Shown: positions 21,892 through 30,528, counted from the stretch's first letter. The stretch: 53,746 nt of DNA from Candidatus Brockarchaeota archaeon (GCA_017601245.1 JAFNJB010000014.1:1-53746), one strand, 5' to 3'. Numbers and translations are program-made. Notes: a model not told the origin generated them from the sequence alone.

Positions 21892-24800
21892 CTACACCTT
21901 CTCCCTAACCCTTATCCTCGGGAATATTCCGAGACTCATCAATTCCTGGAGCAGGAGCTTAAAGGCATATGAAATCTCTATGCCGCTGACATCTTTTCCT
22001 TTTTCACAAAGCGGACATACATACTTCTTCTGCTTAGCATCGTAATAGGCAAACGTACCACATTTCTCGCAAACATACACTATAGTCCTATCTGATTCTT
22101 CCAGAAGCCTATCTTGAAGAAGCCTAGCTGCCCCATGGCCAACTAGACAGTCTCTCTCCATCTCGCCGAATCTTAAACCACCTCCTCTTGACCTTCCTTC
22201 AGTAGGCTGATGGGTCAACATTTGAACCTGACCCCTGGCTCTCGCATGCATCTTATCTTTAACCATATGATGGAGTCTCTGGTAATAGATTATTCCCATA
22301 AAGACCTTAGCTTTGAAACGCTTTCCAGTTACACCATCTATGAAATCAAATTCGCCATAGGGTGAAAAGCCATGTTCTTCGAGAATCTTTTGAATCTCCT
22401 TCTCCGGAGTATGTATGAATGTTGTACCATCCATCGGCCTTCCTTCAATGGCTGCGGCAATGCCGAATAGGGATTCGAGGAAGTGGCTTATTGTCATCCT
22501 AGAAGGTATCGCATGCGGGTTTATCAAGAGGTCTGGAACCAAACCGTCTTCAGTAAACGGCATATCTGTCTGACTGACAAGAAGCCCGATTACACCCTTT
22601 TGACCAGATCTAGATGCAAATTTATCACCTATTTCAGGAATCCTGTGGTCTCTAATCCTTACCTTTATTAACCTGTTATTCTCTAAATCTTCCGTTATCA
22701 TTACACTATCTACATAACCGCTTTCTGAGGGCTTCAGAGCCACTGAAGAATCTCTTCGAGCAGGTGCTTGGAAGACAAGCTCTTTATATTCTTCGAAGAA
22801 TCTAGGCGGACTCGACCTTCCTACTATTACTTCACCGCCTTTAACCTCTGCCTCGACAGAGACAATGCCGTCTTCCTCGATCTTAGCATAAGCCTCATCT
22901 CCCCTGTAGCCTCTAATCTGCGGGTCGGGCTTCTCTATTCTATCAACTTCGCCCATTGGATATCTCCTAGCTTCAACTTCATACGACTTGTAGGTAGTTG
23001 ACCTAGCGAGTCCACGCTGGATGGATGCAGCATTGAGAACTATAGCGTCTTCCATGTTATAGGGATGGGATAATACTGCTACTAGGAAGTTCTGTCCAGT
23101 AGGCCTTTTGTCTAAACCGATAATATGATCTATTCTTGAAGATACTAGCGGTATCTGAGGATAAGTCATAACATGGAAGGTCGTGTAGAAAGCATTGTTA
23201 ATATTTGCAAAGGGAAGACCCAGCGCTTGCTTAGCCATTGCAGCCTCGTAAGTATTTCTAGGAGAATGATTATGCTCTGCAAACGGAACCATTGCTGAGA
23301 CGACACCAAATATAAGCAATGGGCTTATTTCCAGGTGTGTAGTCTCGCTTGTAACATCCTTCAGAGATACTGCTATGAGAGCATTTTCCTCTTCCTCGGC
23401 ATCTAGAAACTCTACTACTCCGTTGTTAACCAGATCGTCAAAGCTAATTTTACCGAGGGCGAGTTTAGAAACATGATCCTTAGTAAGCTTAATCTGACCA
23501 TCTTCCACAACTATCAGCGGCCTTCTAACTCTACCTGGATCAGCATTAAAGTAAATCTCCTTAACAATTCTTCCACCGTAATTAAACTCGTAATATGCCA
23601 CATTTATCTCTGCAGGTATCACACCTTTCCTCCTAAGGCTTCTAATCTCTTTGACCAGAGCTTCGCCAGAATGGGAATAACCAACTAGGACTCCGTCTAT
23701 GAATATTTTCGCTGCTGTTAAACGAGTTTCCTGATCTGCCTTAACAACAGGAATGATACCGAATTTCGAAAGTATCTTGTCTAGAATGGATTTATCTGCT
23801 GAAACAGAGACTTGTGCACCTATGCTCATGTTTTTAACAAGTCCACAATTCACACCCTCGGGAGTCTCATTCGGGTCTAGTTTACCCCATTGGGTAGGAT
23901 GTAGGTCTCTAGCATCAAAGTTGGATTGGCTCCGGCTTAATGGTGACTGGATTCTCCTCAAATGGCTTAATACGGAAAGATAATTGGTCCTATCTAGTAG
24001 TTGAGTAACGCCAACAAGTCTCTTACCCCAGTTACCAGTAGCCATGGCTTGGTTTATAGTATCGGTGATTAGGCTAGTTGTAATTAGATTTGAAAACGAG
24101 TAAATAGTCCTATGCCTTAAGCTAAGCTTCTCAAGCTGATACCTGAAGTCTCTAACCATCCTCCTAAAGGACGTTCTAAATAGTTCAGCAAGAAGACCTC
24201 CTGCAAGCCTAATCCTCTTATTCTTGTAATGGTCTTTATCATCGGGTGGACGCCAACCTAGTTTCATTGCAAGGATCCTCTCGGCCATTTCACAGAGGAA
24301 TAATGCCTTATTGTACCTGGCAGATTCATCCATACCAAGATGTGGCAGAAGAATCTTGTCTAAGACGTTCTGAGCCTTGCTTAAACGGACTTTATCCGAC
24401 TGACCATATGCAACCCTGTTGCCGATGTACATTATGGCATCTTCCTTGCTCATGACATTTTGGGCAGCGTCAAATGAAGGTGCTAAAAGCTCTTGTATCT
24501 CTGGAAACGGTGAGACACGTTCTGCTATCTCCTTATCAGACGCCATTCCAAGAGCCTTCAACATTATTACGAATGGAATCTCCTGTCCAACTCCTGGAAG
24601 GTAAACTTTCAACTCATTGCTCTGTCCCTTCAGCCTTACTTCAACTCTCGTCCTATAGCCTACAGTGGTAGAGAAGACCCTCGCAATATAGAACGAGTAT
24701 GGACCTATCTTTTTTTCCTCTAGGATTATCCTATTTGGAGCAAGATCTTCAACTCCGACTATAACCCTCTCCGAGCCGTTTATTATGAAGTAGCCACCAG

Positions 24801-25254
24801 GATCATATGGGTCCTCACCCAATCTAATCCTTGCCTCAGAACTGAGACCGGCAAGTGCACAGTACCTTGAATTAACCATGATTGGAAGTTCTCCTATTAG
24901 AACTTCTTGTCTATTCTCTCTACCGTCTCTTATCTCCTTAATCTCGAGGTATATTGGAGCAGCATATGTAAAGTTCCTCATCCTAGCCTCCATTGGATAT
25001 ATGTTTCTCACAGCTCCACTCGGTTCTATAATCCTGGGGACATGAACTCTTATTTCGCCAAACTCTACACGTATGACTTTATCTTCTACATTAACTTCTA
25101 TACTCTTGACTTCATCCACTATTTTCTGCATATCCCTATCTACGAATTCATTGAAAGAGTCTATGTGGTGTCTTGCAAGACCAATACTTTTAATGTAGCT
25201 CTCAGCAACTACCCAAAGATCTGCTTCACTAAGTTCTTCAGACAGGTTGCTCAA
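21892..25254 (-). CDS. rpoB: DNA-directed RNA polymerase subunit Rpo2 (B, unsplit)
   Basis: 1,120 residues, second largest subunit in one piece (methanogens and some other euryarchaea split it). Conserved parts include GYFIINGSERVIV (about 152-164), HPTQWGKLDPNETPEGVNCGLVKN, the MEDAIVLN catalytic region, KFASRSGQKGV (hybrid-binding lysines), GLRFGEMERDCLVGHGAA and a C-terminal zinc ribbon CEKCGT...CPLCEKG. It lies between rpoH and rpoA, 4 nt after rpoH. Confidence 0.98.
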   Translation of the reverse strand: MSNLSEELSEADLWVVAESYIKSIGLARHHIDSFNEFVDRDMQKIVDEVKSIEVNVEDKVIRVEFGEIRVHVPRIIEPSGAVRNIYPMEARMRNFTYAAPIYLEIKEIRDGRENRQEVLIGELPIMVNSRYCALAGLSSEARIRLGEDPYDPGGYFIINGSERVIVGVEDLAPNRIILEEKKIGPYSFYIARVFSTTVGYRTRVEVRLKGQSNELKVYLPGVGQEIPFVIMLKALGMASDKEIAERVSPFPEIQELLAPSFDAAQNVMSKEDAIMYIGNRVAYGQSDKVRLSKAQNVLDKILLPHLGMDESARYNKALFLCEMAERILAMKLGWRPPDDKDHYKNKRIRLAGGLLAELFRTSFRRMVRDFRYQLEKLSLRHRTIYSFSNLITTSLITDTINQAMATGNWGKRLVGVTQLLDRTNYLSVLSHLRRIQSPLSRSQSNFDARDLHPTQWGKLDPNETPEGVNCGLVKNMSIGAQVSVSADKSILDKILSKFGIIPVVKADQETRLTAAKIFIDGVLVGYSHSGEALVKEIRSLRRKGVIPAEINVAYYEFNYGGRIVKEIYFNADPGRVRRPLIVVEDGQIKLTKDHVSKLALGKISFDDLVNNGVVEFLDAEEEENALIAVSLKDVTSETTHLEISPLLIFGVVSAMVPFAEHNHSPRNTYEAAMAKQALGLPFANINNAFYTTFHVMTYPQIPLVSSRIDHIIGLDKRPTGQNFLVAVLSHPYNMEDAIVLNAASIQRGLARSTTYKSYEVEARRYPMGEVDRIEKPDPQIRGYRGDEAYAKIEEDGIVSVEAEVKGGEVIVGRSSPPRFFEEYKELVFQAPARRDSSVALKPSESGYVDSVMITEDLENNRLIKVRIRDHRIPEIGDKFASRSGQKGVIGLLVSQTDMPFTEDGLVPDLLINPHAIPSRMTISHFLESLFGIAAAIEGRPMDGTTFIHTPEKEIQKILEEHGFSPYGEFDFIDGVTGKRFKAKVFMGIIYYQRLHHMVKDKMHARARGQVQMLTHQPTEGRSRGGGLRFGEMERDCLVGHGAARLLQDRLLEESDRTIVYVCEKCGTFAYYDAKQKKYVCPLCEKGKDVSGIEISYAFKLLLQELMSLGIFPRIRVREKV

Positions 25255-25258
25255 CCCA

Positions 25259-25516
25259 TCAACCCTCCACTACTACACGATATGCTAAAGTCTCACCTGC
25301 AACAGGGCTCTTTCTTACGATTTCAACAACATCTCCCAGCTTAGCACCTATAGCTACTGCGACAGGGTCGCTGCTGAGCATCTTCGGCAATTGAGAAGGC
25401 TTAATGTTATATTTCTTAAGAAGAGCCTCCTTCTCCTCACTAGATAAAACCCGGTGACGGGGTACTAAAACATGTTCGAGTATGTTAACTTTACTAATGT
25501 TTTTCTTACTAACCAA
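25259..25516 (-). CDS. rpoH: DNA-directed RNA polymerase subunit Rpo5 (H)
   Basis: 85 residues from TTG 25516 ([20 protein letters not shown]), homologous to the C-terminal domain of eukaryotic Rpb5: [40 protein letters not shown]. The longer open frame to TTG 25573 is rejected because its extra residues have no RpoH counterpart and would cover the promoter. A TATA-like TTTATTA (about 25553-25547) stands ~30 nt before this start. First gene of the seven-gene rpo/ribosomal operon. Confidence 0.95.
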   Translation of the reverse strand: MVSKKNISKVNILEHVLVPRHRVLSSEEKEALLKKYNIKPSQLPKMLSSDPVAVAIGAKLGDVVEIVRKSPVAGETLAYRVVVEG

Positions 25517-25534
25517 GCAGCGTCGAGTGGGGTA

Positions 25535-25572
25535 TGAAAAAGGTGGTAATAAACATTTCTCCACCTTTTTCA
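25535..25572 (-). promoter_or_regulatory. 12-bp perfect inverted repeat bracketing the rpoH promoter TATA box
   Basis: TGAAAAAGGTGG (25535-25546) and CCACCTTTTTCA (25561-25572) are perfect complements separated by 14 bp that contain the minus-strand TATA-like element TTTATTA. The repeat would place a dimeric DNA-binding protein on both sides of TBP. Whether it is an operator, or an occasional RNA hairpin of read-through transcripts, cannot be told from sequence. Confidence 0.55.
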
Positions 25573-25573
25573 A

Positions 25574-25978
25574 AAAGGTCTTGAAAAAACGTGGGAAAAC
25601 ACAGAAAGACTCCCTCCTAATAAAACTTATTCAACTAATGAGGAGATAGATTTTGAAGGTAAAGAGGGGTCTAAAAACCCTGATTAAGCCTGGCCTGATC
25701 AGAATCTAAAACTAACGACAAGTGCCCGTTAATCCCCCTATGCTTCCATATCATAAGCTGCGCAAGCAGTATTCTCAAAATCCTTATGCTCCTTTTCCGC
25801 TTGCCTAATAATAGTCGAGTAGAAAACCAGAGAACATAGCAGGTTTTTAACTGAACTAACCAAGCCCTAATTTTTTCAGTATCTTAATAAAAGGAGATCT
25901 ATACTGGGCTAAATACAAACCCCAAGCTTACATCCTAAAGGGAAAAAGTTAAAAAGCGGTATAAGGAAAAATAAATCA
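25574..25978. other. Intergenic region without a recognised gene
   Basis: About 400 bp between the rpoH promoter and tRNA-Tyr. I see only short open frames, a partially palindromic CTGATTAAGCCTGGCCTGATCAG-like stretch near 25679-25701, and an AT-rich run before the tRNA (about 25945-25975) that may hold the tRNA promoter. No box C/D pair found. Confidence 0.4.
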
Positions 25979-25993
25979 CCCGCGGTAGCTCAG

Positions 25994-26047
25994 ATTTAAA
26001 TACTGGATTTGCGTATTGAAGGCGCAAGTCCAGTATTTAAAGAGTAG
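25994..26047 (+). other. tRNA-Tyr intron 1 (54 nt, non-canonical, D loop)
   Basis: GCTC of the D stem can pair with GAGT (26042-26045, one G-U pair) with bulges AGA and AGC, so cutting gives exon ends GCTCAG and CCTGG. The intron itself folds into a stem of about 19 bp: TTTAAATACTGGA plus TTGCG against CGCAA plus TCCAGTATTTAAA, with a 9-nt loop. Confidence 0.8.
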
Positions 26048-26070
26048 CCTGGTAGAGCTTCCGGCTGTAG

Positions 26071-26115
26071 TCCTCCACCGTGGGTGGAGGCGTTCAGCCT
26101 ACCGGGCGGACAGAA
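26071..26115 (+). other. tRNA-Tyr intron 2 (45 nt, canonical 37/38)
   Basis: A textbook bulge-helix-bulge: outer helix CCGG/CCGG, central 4-bp helix CTGT/ACAG, bulges AGT and AAA cut as AG^T and AA^A. The intron carries a hairpin CCTCCACC/GGTGGAGG and a second CAGCCTACCGGGCGG segment. Confidence 0.88.
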
Positions 26116-26151
26116 ACCGGAGTGTCGCTGGTTCAAATCCAGCCCGCGGGA

Positions 26152-26453
26152 TATTGATTGTTAATTTTCGTTATCATCAATAAAAAATACTATTGAATTT
26201 TTCTAATTTTATCTCCATATTTTATTGTGATATTTGAAAAACGGCGATGACAGTTATCAATAGTATGGTATATGTGTAGTTATTATGGTCTTAAAGGTTA
26301 TGTGTCCAATATGTAACATTATGTCTAGATTCGACTTTAAGATTTTAGTAGAATAATCTGTTTATTATTCCCATTTGGCTTCCATTTATCTTGTGATTTT
26401 AAAAGACTCTTTCTTACATCGAAGGCATTTAATTAATTTTTGTTATTTTTCTT
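26152..26453. other. AT-rich intergenic region, no recognised gene
   Basis: About 300 bp between tRNA-Tyr and the ArsR-type gene. It holds only very short frames (the longest of note, 26285-26356, encodes 23 residues with a single CPIC) and runs of T that could end the tRNA transcript. The regulator's promoter is probably within 26390-26450. Confidence 0.4.
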
Positions 26454-26825
26454 ATGAACAGTGAATACTTAAATATACGTATTAAGAAAGATAACAAAGC
26501 CATGAAGCAGGCGGGGAGAAAACCAGAAGTGTTTAAGGCGAAGGTGTTTAAGGCCTTAAGCGATCCTGCGAGACTAGAGATTATAGAATTGCTAAAGGAA
26601 GGCGGGAAGTATGTCAGCGATATAGTGAAGAGAACCGGAGTCGTTCAACCAGCAGTTTCGCGTCATTTGAAAATACTGAAGGAATGCGGTATGGTTGAAG
26701 AAAGTAAAGCTGGAAATAAGAGACTATACAAAGTTACAGATCCGAGAATATTCAAGGTTATCAATTCTCTTGACAACAACTTAATCGAGAGCCTTAAGAG
26801 ACACGTACTCGAACGCATGGTTTAA
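26454..26825 (+). CDS. ArsR-family winged-helix transcriptional regulator
   Basis: 123 residues. The winged helix lies at about 25-105: VFKALSDPARLEIIELLKEG, the recognition helix in VVQPAVSRHLKILKECGMVEE and the wing KAGNKRLYKV. This is the ArsR/SmtB pattern, but no cysteine or histidine metal-binding cluster (for example CxC) is seen, so metal sensing is not indicated. A 25-residue basic N-terminal extension precedes the domain. No adjacent co-oriented target gene is present, so the regulated genes are unknown. Confidence 0.9.
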   Translation: MNSEYLNIRIKKDNKAMKQAGRKPEVFKAKVFKALSDPARLEIIELLKEGGKYVSDIVKRTGVVQPAVSRHLKILKECGMVEESKAGNKRLYKVTDPRIFKVINSLDNNLIESLKRHVLERMV

Positions 26826-26889
26826 AAAATTCAAGGATAACCTAAGATACCTTCGGATAAGGCCTTATTTAGGATTATTTTTAATGTTT

Positions 26890-27453
26890 TTATGATTTCC
26901 ACCATTTGGACACGAGGTATTTTACATTATTGTTTTTTACATCAGATATTGCGAAAACGAATAGTTTCCTAACAGAAGTCGCAAGCCTGCCAGCACGAAT
27001 AAAATCTGGCGCATCTATCTTATCACCAACCTTTTTGACTTCAAGTATTGCTGGTGCATGGTCTATTCCTGGACCATGCTCGTATATTGCGAAGTCGCAT
27101 CCGAATTTAATCCCTGGTGTAACTATGAAACCCCTGTTTCTAAGGTCTCTGTAGACTATGAATTTGCTTTTAAAATCCTCATGGATTCTAGAGGCTATTC
27201 TAAGCAATTGTTCAGGAGTTATTTCTCTACTATCCCTATCAACCACTCTTATAATTCCCCTTTCCAATAGGTATAATCCTTCGAACAAATCTAGCGTTAG
27301 AGGAGCGTTGAAGTTATAGTCCTTAGGCTTAGGAATGCCTACAGGTTTGCCGAAGAAGCCCATTCTATATACTTCTTGAGAATGTGCAATATTCCATATT
27401 ATTAGACGATCCCCTATCAGTTCGGCAGTTATCTCAGCTTTCTTCTCTTCCAT
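26890..27453 (-). CDS. endA: tRNA-splicing endonuclease
   Basis: 187 residues, cuts bulge-helix-bulge motifs in pre-tRNAs. The catalytic triad is visible: Tyr124 in DFAIYEHG, His132 in DHAPAI and Lys163 in SVRKLFVFA. The N-terminal domain (about 8-90) and the RGFIVTPGIKFGCDF strand are typical. At this length the enzyme is either a homotetramer or the catalytic chain of a heterotetramer, the type with relaxed intron specificity; no second subunit is in the window. The intron-containing tRNA-Tyr lies ~740 bp away. It follows the DUF47 gene by 14 nt, probably one operon. Confidence 0.95.
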   Translation of the reverse strand: MEEKKAEITAELIGDRLIIWNIAHSQEVYRMGFFGKPVGIPKPKDYNFNAPLTLDLFEGLYLLERGIIRVVDRDSREITPEQLLRIASRIHEDFKSKFIVYRDLRNRGFIVTPGIKFGCDFAIYEHGPGIDHAPAILEVKKVGDKIDAPDFIRAGRLATSVRKLFVFAISDVKNNNVKYLVSKWWKS

Positions 27454-27467
27454 TTTGCTACACCAGT

Positions 27468-28127
27468 CTAAAATACGCTTAGAGATAGTACTCTAGCAGC
27501 ATCCGCGGCATCTGCAGCTTTATCCACAACCTCTTCAATAAGATTTGCAACATCTTTGAGCAGGAGGATTGTAGAAATATCTGCCTTTGAAAAAATTATC
27601 TTGATTTCTAGGCTTCTGAAAATACTGTCAACTTCCTTTTCACACGTCTCAACGTTCCTGGCGAAGTCCTGTATCTTTGAAGTTTCAAAGCCCAATGTAA
27701 ATATGGTCTCCCTCATTTTTACAACCGCATCAAGGGCTTTAGCTGTTAGTTCTTTAAAATGGTCTTTTAGATTTTTATCCACTGATTTCTTTTTTAGGAA
27801 AAATTCTCTTAACCTGTAAACTATTCCTTCACAGAGGTCAGGTATTCCAGTTAAAGGTGAAGCCAACCTCAAAAAATCCTCTCTACTAACCATTATTGCA
27901 CCAGCCTCGACGAGTTCGCTTGAAAGATTTCTTTTAGTTTCTATCGACTTATTTTTGAGAGTAATTATGCTATTCAGAGTTTCGTCCAATTTAGAAGTAT
28001 CGTCATCAAAACATGCTGTGACAAGATTATTAACTTCTCTCACCGAGTCTACGGCATACCTCGCAAGCTCTTGACATGTTTGTAGGAGTTGTCTTTTAAG
28101 CCGTAGAGTTGTCTCGGTGGGGTACAT
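27468..28127 (-). CDS. DUF47/PhoU-like family protein
   Basis: 219 residues, almost entirely helical and charged, with the DUF47 pattern: EAGAIMVSREDFLRLASPLTGIPDLCEGIVYRL (matching the DxxRLxxxLxxIxDxxE core) and C-terminal TILLLKDVANLIEEVVDKAADAADAARVL. Family members are often linked to phosphate transporters, but none is adjacent here. Likely co-transcribed with endA. Confidence 0.85.
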   Translation of the reverse strand: MYPTETTLRLKRQLLQTCQELARYAVDSVREVNNLVTACFDDDTSKLDETLNSIITLKNKSIETKRNLSSELVEAGAIMVSREDFLRLASPLTGIPDLCEGIVYRLREFFLKKKSVDKNLKDHFKELTAKALDAVVKMRETIFTLGFETSKIQDFARNVETCEKEVDSIFRSLEIKIIFSKADISTILLLKDVANLIEEVVDKAADAADAARVLSLSVF

Positions 28128-28205
28128 TTCTCAACTATCCTGTTTTAATACTGCTGTTTTTAGTTTTAAGCTTTTCCGGATTAAACCCTATTTTCCTTGA
28201 AACTT

Positions 28206-29702
28206 TTAAACAATGGGTTTAGAAGGTGAAAGAAGCCTAGAAAGCTCTGCTGGAAGACTCGATATGCTTATCCTTTTCTGCTCCTTCGTATCTCTAAATC
28301 TAAGCGTTACAGTATCGTCGGAGAAAGTTTGATGGTCTATAGTTACTGCAAAGGGTATACCTATTTCATCAGCCCTCGCATATCTTCGGCCAATACTTCC
28401 AGAGTCGTCGAAGTTTACTTTGAAATTGTCAAGATAAGCGACAACTTCCTTAGCCTTAGCTATGAATTCAGGCTTAGAAAGCAGTGGGAAAACAGAGACA
28501 TCAAAAGGTGAGAGATATGGCGGTATGGAGAGGTAGGTACGTCCATCCTCATCTATTCTCAACCCGTACTCAAGAAGAGCATATAGGAGCCTTTCTGCAC
28601 CGAAACTAGGCTCAACTACATGAGGCACTACCTTTTTGTTAGTTGAAGATATGAAAACACTCATATCCTCGCCACTGACCCTCATGTGTCCAGAAAGATC
28701 ATAGTCCGTCCTATAGGCGAATCCAGCAACCTCGGTCCATCCCCACGACTCCAAGAAGACTTCGCAGTCAAAAAGCTGCTTGGCATAATGGGCTCTCTCG
28801 TTGGGCAGTTTCTCTCTAAACCTGTAGGCACCATCAGGTATCCAAAGGGCTTCAAGAAAGCCCTTTGTAAGGACAAGGAAGAAGGGTATCCAATTGTTGC
28901 TGAATACGTTTCTCTCAATGGCTTCTCTAACCTTGACTTTACGCGATTCTGTAATGCCCTTTTCCTGGTCTTCAGCAGTTAGTAGGGGGATCGTCTCTTC
29001 TAAGTATCTCTCATCAGATGGTCCGGTATTAGTATCTGGGTCGAAGAAGAACTCGACCTCCATTATTGTAAACTCTCTAAGTCTTATGGGGCCCTGTCTT
29101 GGAGAAATCTCGTTTCTAAAAACCCTCCCCACCTGTGCTACTCCTAAAGGTAGACTTGACCTGCCGTGGACATAAAGCCTCTTGAATTCTGTAAATATTC
29201 CTTGAGCAGTTTCAGGCCTTAAGTATCCCAAGTCACCTACTCCTATTTCCGTCTTGAACATTAAGAGCCATTGAAACGATTTTGAAAGCTTCTCACCGCA
29301 GTTTGGACACTTAACCAACTTACTTTCAATAAGATCATCTATGTATTCGAGCGATGCTCCCTCAGGAATATTAATACCAATTTCATTAAGAAGATGGTCA
29401 GCACGGAAGATGGAACCGCATTTTCCACATTTCAAAGCTTTATCTGTAAACTGAGTCTCATGACCAGAGGCCACATAAACCGGCCTAGGCCCTATTACTG
29501 GCGACTCTATTATTTGAAAATTTCTAGAATAGACAAAGTATTTTATCCAAAGATTTTCAAGCCGCCTCTTTATCTCGAAGCCCACGTTGCCCAATGTTAA
29601 CAGCCCTTTTACTCCTCCGTAGATCTCGTAAGAGGGCCAGAATATTCCTCGGCGCTTCGCCAGCTCCATTAAGATCTCAGATTTCTTCTTCGCTGTCTGC
29701 AA
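28206..29702 (-). CDS. glyS: Glycyl-tRNA synthetase
   Basis: Class II synthetase of the alpha2 type, 498 residues. KRRGIFWPSYEIYGGVKG opens the catalytic domain; motif 2 is in GVAQVGRVFRNEISPRQGPIRLREFTIMEVEFF and motif 3 in VVEPSFGAERLLYALLEYG. A zinc-like CGKCGS...CPNCGEK insertion (about 92-138) and the C-terminal anticodon-binding domain (PYLSPFDVSVFPLL onward) complete it. TTG 29702 is used as the start (no ATG before the conserved MELAKRRG region), with a GGGGGG-like ribosome site just upstream. It is about 70 residues shorter than some archaeal homologues. Same direction as pth2, 54 nt downstream. Confidence 0.95.
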   Translation of the reverse strand: MQTAKKKSEILMELAKRRGIFWPSYEIYGGVKGLLTLGNVGFEIKRRLENLWIKYFVYSRNFQIIESPVIGPRPVYVASGHETQFTDKALKCGKCGSIFRADHLLNEIGINIPEGASLEYIDDLIESKLVKCPNCGEKLSKSFQWLLMFKTEIGVGDLGYLRPETAQGIFTEFKRLYVHGRSSLPLGVAQVGRVFRNEISPRQGPIRLREFTIMEVEFFFDPDTNTGPSDERYLEETIPLLTAEDQEKGITESRKVKVREAIERNVFSNNWIPFFLVLTKGFLEALWIPDGAYRFREKLPNERAHYAKQLFDCEVFLESWGWTEVAGFAYRTDYDLSGHMRVSGEDMSVFISSTNKKVVPHVVEPSFGAERLLYALLEYGLRIDEDGRTYLSIPPYLSPFDVSVFPLLSKPEFIAKAKEVVAYLDNFKVNFDDSGSIGRRYARADEIGIPFAVTIDHQTFSDDTVTLRFRDTKEQKRISISSLPAELSRLLSPSKPIV

Positions 29703-29756
29703 GATGCTTCCCCCCTGTTAAAGAGCATTAACCTAATAAACCTTAGTGTCAAGCAA

Positions 29757-30119
29757 TTATAAAAGTGCCAGATTGCCGGTGATCTTATCCATCAATTCTT
29801 CCGGAGCTGGACCAAGCCCTAAGCATGTTACCGTACCCGGGGGGATCTCTGTAAGACCCATATCGGAAATAAGGCAGGCAGAAACCCCCTCTTTTAGAGC
29901 TATATCTCTTATTTTAAGAAGCTCGTCCAGCGATTTTACCTTCAGGACTATTTTCCTCTGACCCTCCTTAAGCCATTCGTTGAACCACTCTGGCCTAATC
30001 TGACGAGTTTCTTCCGCCGCTGAGACTGCGGCATGTGCGACTTGGGCACAAGTCTTACCCACTGACATTTTCAAATCCTCTCTAACTACTATACATTGCT
30101 TGAACTTGAAACAGCCCAT
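29757..30119 (-). CDS. pth2: Peptidyl-tRNA hydrolase, Pth2 type
   Basis: 120 residues; recycles peptidyl-tRNA in archaea. Conserved QCIVVREDLKMSVGKTCAQVAHAAVSA (catalytic region), KIVLKVKSLDELLKI, ACLISDMGLTEIPPGTVTCLGLGPAPEELMDKITGNL. Divergent from the zinc-ribbon gene 91 bp away; glyS follows. Confidence 0.96.
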   Translation of the reverse strand: MGCFKFKQCIVVREDLKMSVGKTCAQVAHAAVSAAEETRQIRPEWFNEWLKEGQRKIVLKVKSLDELLKIRDIALKEGVSACLISDMGLTEIPPGTVTCLGLGPAPEELMDKITGNLALL

Positions 30120-30210
30120 CTGCCTTCAAAAGTGATGGTAATGGCTTAAACTTTTCAGTGTTTTCTCAGCCGCTAAGCTTATTAATAGCTTGATTTAATT
30201 GGTCCGCAAG

Positions 30211-30372
30211 ATGGTAGTATGTATGTCCTGTAACAGGCCGATAGACCCCTATGAAAAATACGTGAAGTTCACATGCTTTAATTGTGGTGAAGTAACCATA
30301 TGGCGCTGTGAGAAATGTAGAACATTCGCCAGAGAAGTAAAATGTCCAAAATGTGGCTACACCATGCCGTAA
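30211..30372 (+). CDS. Small zinc-ribbon protein (HVO_2753-like)
   Basis: 53 residues from ATG 30211, found by reading the gap between pth2 and aEF1B. It carries four CxxC-type pairs: CMSC (4-7), CFNC (22-25), CEKC (33-36) and CPKC (45-48), the treble-clef/zinc-ribbon layout of the small archaeal HVO_2753-like proteins. In many archaea such a gene stands directly before the EF-1 beta gene, as here (156 bp). Function is unknown; a role near the ribosome or in RNA binding is suggested by context only. Confidence 0.85.
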   Translation: MVVCMSCNRPIDPYEKYVKFTCFNCGEVTIWRCEKCRTFAREVKCPKCGYTMP

Positions 30373-30436
30373 GAGTAAAGAGGACCATAATTATTTTATT
30401 AAATCACTGGAGTAAGTTTATACTCTTCAGAAAAGC

Positions 30437-30444
30437 TTTATATA
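30437..30444 (+). promoter_or_regulatory. TATA box of the aEF1B transcription unit
   Basis: TTTATATA, centred about 88 nt before the aEF1B start. Transcription should start near 30466-30468, leaving a ~60-nt leader with ribosome site GGAGG (30515-30519). An ATG at 30461 opens a 23-codon frame whose TGA overlaps the aEF1B ATG. Confidence 0.55.
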
Positions 30445-30528
30445 GGATTTTGAAAGATTGATGGTTAAGTTGTTGTACAAAAATATTAAACCGGATGTTT
30501 CAAAAACACTTAACGGAGGCGTTGAATC

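Larger units (their letters stand above)
25979..26151 (+). tRNA. tRNA-Tyr (GTA) with two introns
   Basis: Exons 25979-25993, 26048-26070 and 26116-26151 give a 74-nt tRNA. Acceptor CCCGCGG/CCGCGGG with C1-G72, the archaeal tyrosine identity pair; D arm GCTC...GAGC; anticodon stem TCCGG/CCGGA around CTGTAGA (anticodon GTA, 26067-26069); T arm GCTGG-TTCAAAT-CCAGC; discriminator A. The second intron is at the canonical 37/38 position and the first is in the D loop after position 15. The raw 173-nt gene would be missed or misread by a search that allows only one canonical intron. Confidence 0.95.

Noticed and set aside
25517-25573. Longer N-terminus of rpoH starting at TTG 25573
   Set aside because: The extra 19 residues do not match RpoH and the sequence is occupied by the promoter and its inverted repeat.
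26225-26300. Box C-like CGATGA suggesting a C/D sRNA
   Set aside because: No box D (CTGA) at a suitable distance and no terminal stem.
26285-26356. Short frame with a CPIC motif (23 residues)
   Set aside because: Only one cysteine pair, no promoter spacing or ribosome site, and it ends quickly; most likely chance.
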